Positions 12,710 through 14,070 of a stretch of 14,070 nt of DNA are shown one piece after another. This stretch comes from JAICLL01 sp035252155. GTDB taxonomy: Bacteria; Planctomycetota; Planctomycetia; Pirellulales; JAICIG01. A model generated the notes under the pieces. The model did no database searches, was not told the DNA's origin, and worked only from the letters and a program-made list of their open reading frames with translations. A program made the position numbers and the translations under genes. Position 1 is the first letter of the stretch; each line of letters starts with the position of its first letter. The DNA is taken from NCBI GenBank assembly GCA_035252155.1, contig DATFDL010000791.1:1-14070 (forward strand), written 5' to 3'.

Positions 12710-13963
12710 ATGCCAAAGTTCTCACCCCACGAGAAAATCGGCGACATCCAAGTGCTGCGGGGCATCGCCATTGTCATGGTGCTCTTTTACCACTTGAGCA
12801 TCAGCGCCACGGCGGCGGCGGTGTGGCCCGTGAAGATCACCGTGCCGTTGTATTTGGGCGTCGAAATTTTCTTCGTCGTCAGCGGGTTTGTCATCACCCG
12901 GTCGCTGATGAACGACGATTTTCGCGCGGCGCGGTTTTTCATCAAGCGAATTTTCCGCTTGATGCCGGCGCTGCTGCTGTTTGTCGGACTGACGCTGGTC
13001 TTAAACCGCTATGTGCAGAACGCCGACCTGACTGCCGACGGCAAGGCGATGATGTCGGTGTCCAACCGGGCCTTTCGCCAGCAAGCGCGGGGCATCGTGT
13101 TTGGTTACTTCAACGTGGTGCCCACCCCCGCCTCGTATGCCAACGGCGCCATGTGGAGCTTGTCGGTCGAGGACCAATTCTACGTGGGCGTCACTCTGCT
13201 GTGCCTCGCTGCCGGGGTGGTTTTTCGCGCGCGACCGCGATGGACCGGCGCCGTCATGGCCGCCAGCGCGACGGCGTTTTATCTGTGCCTGGCTGCCTGG
13301 CGGCTGGCGACACGCGGGCACATCGCGGACGGTCCGTCGGTGCTTTTCTACCTGACGGCGTGGAGATTTGACTTTCTGGGGCTGGGCGTCATGACGGCGT
13401 TCATCGACAGGCGTCTCGGCGAGCGAATTCGAGCCGTCTTTCGAGACAGCGGAACCTACTGTTCCGCGTTCTTGTTGCTTGTGCCGCTCATGCTGGCCGC
13501 CGTTTGCGAGTCGCCGCTTGCAGGCGCCGCGCCGGTGCTCAACGGCGTTTGCTTTGTCGCGATCGGTCTCTGCTTCGCGGCGCTTGTGCTCTTGGCAGCC
13601 AACGGATTGGCGTTTCCCTCCAGCCGCGGACCAGTGTACCAAATGCTGAAGCTGCTCGGCGACCGGAGCTATACGTACTATCTATTCCACTTTCCCATGT
13701 TTATCGTCGCCTGGCTGTTGTTCCAGGCCGGCTTTCCAGCCGCCTTCAGCGGTCCTTGGCACTACGAATTTGCGCAATGTGTTGCGGTGGCCGTGCTGTT
13801 GATACCCTTTGCGGAGGTCGTCTATCGCTGCCTCGAGTTGCCGCTGGCGGACCTTGGTCGCAGGCTGGCCGGCAAAATGAAAGAAGCCGCCGCTCGACGC
13901 AACCAGTTCTGCGAGGGCAATGAGGCAGCGAGCGAACACCACGTGCGCCGGCGGGCCGCTTAA
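12710..13963 (+). CDS. Acyltransferase family 3 (OafA/YrhL-like) membrane protein
   Basis: A 417-residue polytopic inner-membrane enzyme of the acyltransferase-3 family, which moves acetyl or other acyl groups onto sugars of lipopolysaccharide, exopolysaccharide or glycolipids. The family marks are all present. IQVLRGIAIVMVLFYHLS near residues 14-31 carries the conserved Arg and catalytic-site His. GVEIFFVVSGFVITRSL follows in the second helix, then FFIKRIFRLMPALLLF, MWSLSVEDQFY (the WSLSxExxFY signature) and YYLFHFPMFIVAWLLF near the end. About ten hydrophobic helices are visible. The length matches the plain membrane domain; the periplasmic SGNH domain of longer relatives is absent. No Shine-Dalgarno site precedes ATG 12710, but the family motif begins within 15 residues, so the start is right. 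The acceptor is unknown, and no glycan-biosynthesis genes are adjacent. A very stable hairpin follows 43 bases after the stop. Confidence 0.92.
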   Translation: MPKFSPHEKIGDIQVLRGIAIVMVLFYHLSISATAAAVWPVKITVPLYLGVEIFFVVSGFVITRSLMNDDFRAARFFIKRIFRLMPALLLFVGLTLVLNRYVQNADLTADGKAMMSVSNRAFRQQARGIVFGYFNVVPTPASYANGAMWSLSVEDQFYVGVTLLCLAAGVVFRARPRWTGAVMAASATAFYLCLAAWRLATRGHIADGPSVLFYLTAWRFDFLGLGVMTAFIDRRLGERIRAVFRDSGTYCSAFLLLVPLMLAAVCESPLAGAAPVLNGVCFVAIGLCFAALVLLAANGLAFPSSRGPVYQMLKLLGDRSYTYYLFHFPMFIVAWLLFQAGFPAAFSGPWHYEFAQCVAVAVLLIPFAEVVYRCLELPLADLGRRLAGKMKEAAARRNQFCEGNEAASEHHVRRRAA

Positions 13964-13981
13964 TCCTTGTTTGGGTTGTTT

Positions 13982-14070
13982 CTAAAAGCCGCCCATCATC
14001 AGCACGCGTTCTCCGTCGGCTGCCGCCCGCCTCCGGCGGGCGGCAGCCGGCGGAGAACGAACGAGAAGTA
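13982..14070 (-). CDS. Possible C-terminal end of a convergent gene (partial)
   Basis: From the right edge the minus strand stays open to a TAG at 13982-13984, 18 bases from the acyltransferase stop. The last residues, AADGERVLMMGGF, look like a genuine protein end. The preceding residues (RSPPAAARRRR) come from the large palindrome and look unnatural. The evidence is short and could be chance. Confidence 0.25.
   Translation of the reverse strand, partial: LLVRSPPAAARRRRAAADGERVLMMGGF
14007..14059. repeat. Large perfect-stem hairpin (25-base arms, 3-base loop)
   Basis: Arm 14007-14031 begins CGTTCTCCGTCGGCTGCC and arm 14035-14059 ends GGCAGCCGGCGGAGAACG. The arms pair over all 25 positions, one of them a G-T (G-U in RNA) pair, around the loop TCC. 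It is extremely G/C-rich. No T tract follows on either strand, so it is not a standard terminator. It may act as a transcript-end stabiliser between converging genes, or be a dispersed palindromic element. Confidence 0.85.

Noticed and set aside
14007..14059. Intrinsic transcription terminator at the right-edge hairpin
   Set aside because: The stem is strong, but no T run follows on either strand, so the classical definition is not met.
1..14070. CRISPR array, tRNA or rRNA genes
   Set aside because: No regularly spaced repeats of CRISPR size and no cloverleaf or rRNA-like segments were noticed on either strand; a tRNAscan or CRISPR finder run was not possible.

Overview
The window looks like a chromosomal piece of a GC-rich planctomycete, most likely from the Pirellulales. 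I infer this from gene content (a membrane VWA/glutamine-amidotransferase-like protein, a DUF4175-like giant membrane protein, TPR and secreted SH3-like proteins, a small conserved 83-residue protein), from weak or absent Shine-Dalgarno sites at several starts, and from the many small dispersed hairpin repeats between genes. No database search was possible, so the taxonomic call is an inference.

Layout from left to right: the 3' end of a SAM-dependent methyltransferase (+); a small conserved hypothetical gene (-); a repeat-rich intergenic stretch; a nucleotidyltransferase-HD fusion (+); a secreted SH3-like protein (+); a convergent stand-alone CoaB-type phosphopantothenate-cysteine ligase (-); a 283-base divergent spacer carrying hairpin repeats and a palindrome that abuts the next start codon; a 742-residue VWA/GATase-like membrane protein (+); a TPR protein (+); gene debris on the minus strand; an apparently orphan DUF433 antitoxin-like gene (+); about 950 bases without a convincing gene, including a consensus-like promoter and a 102-base foldback element; a 1093-residue DUF4175-like membrane/coiled-coil protein (+); an acyltransferase-3 membrane enzyme (+); and a 53-base very stable hairpin at the right edge, possibly inside the end of a convergent gene.

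Functionally, the VWA/GATase-like protein and the DUF4175-like protein probably belong to one envelope-associated module, of the kind found with MoxR ATPases and DUF58 proteins in planctomycetes. Here the two are separated by about 3.3 kb of accessory and decayed sequence, and no MoxR or DUF58 gene is visible. The other genes are housekeeping or surface functions (CoA synthesis, nucleotidyl transfer, acyl modification) without an obvious shared pathway.

The most noteworthy non-coding signal is a hairpin family with the core TTCGTGAGAA. It occurs three times, each time directly 3' of a gene, and two copies show compensatory base-pair changes. The other notable signals are a perfect 20-base inverted repeat wrapped around a second hairpin upstream of the DUF4175-like gene, a GGTTAC-N5-GTAACC palindrome directly before the VWA gene start, and a 13-base tandem duplication that appears to have broken an otherwise continuous reading frame.
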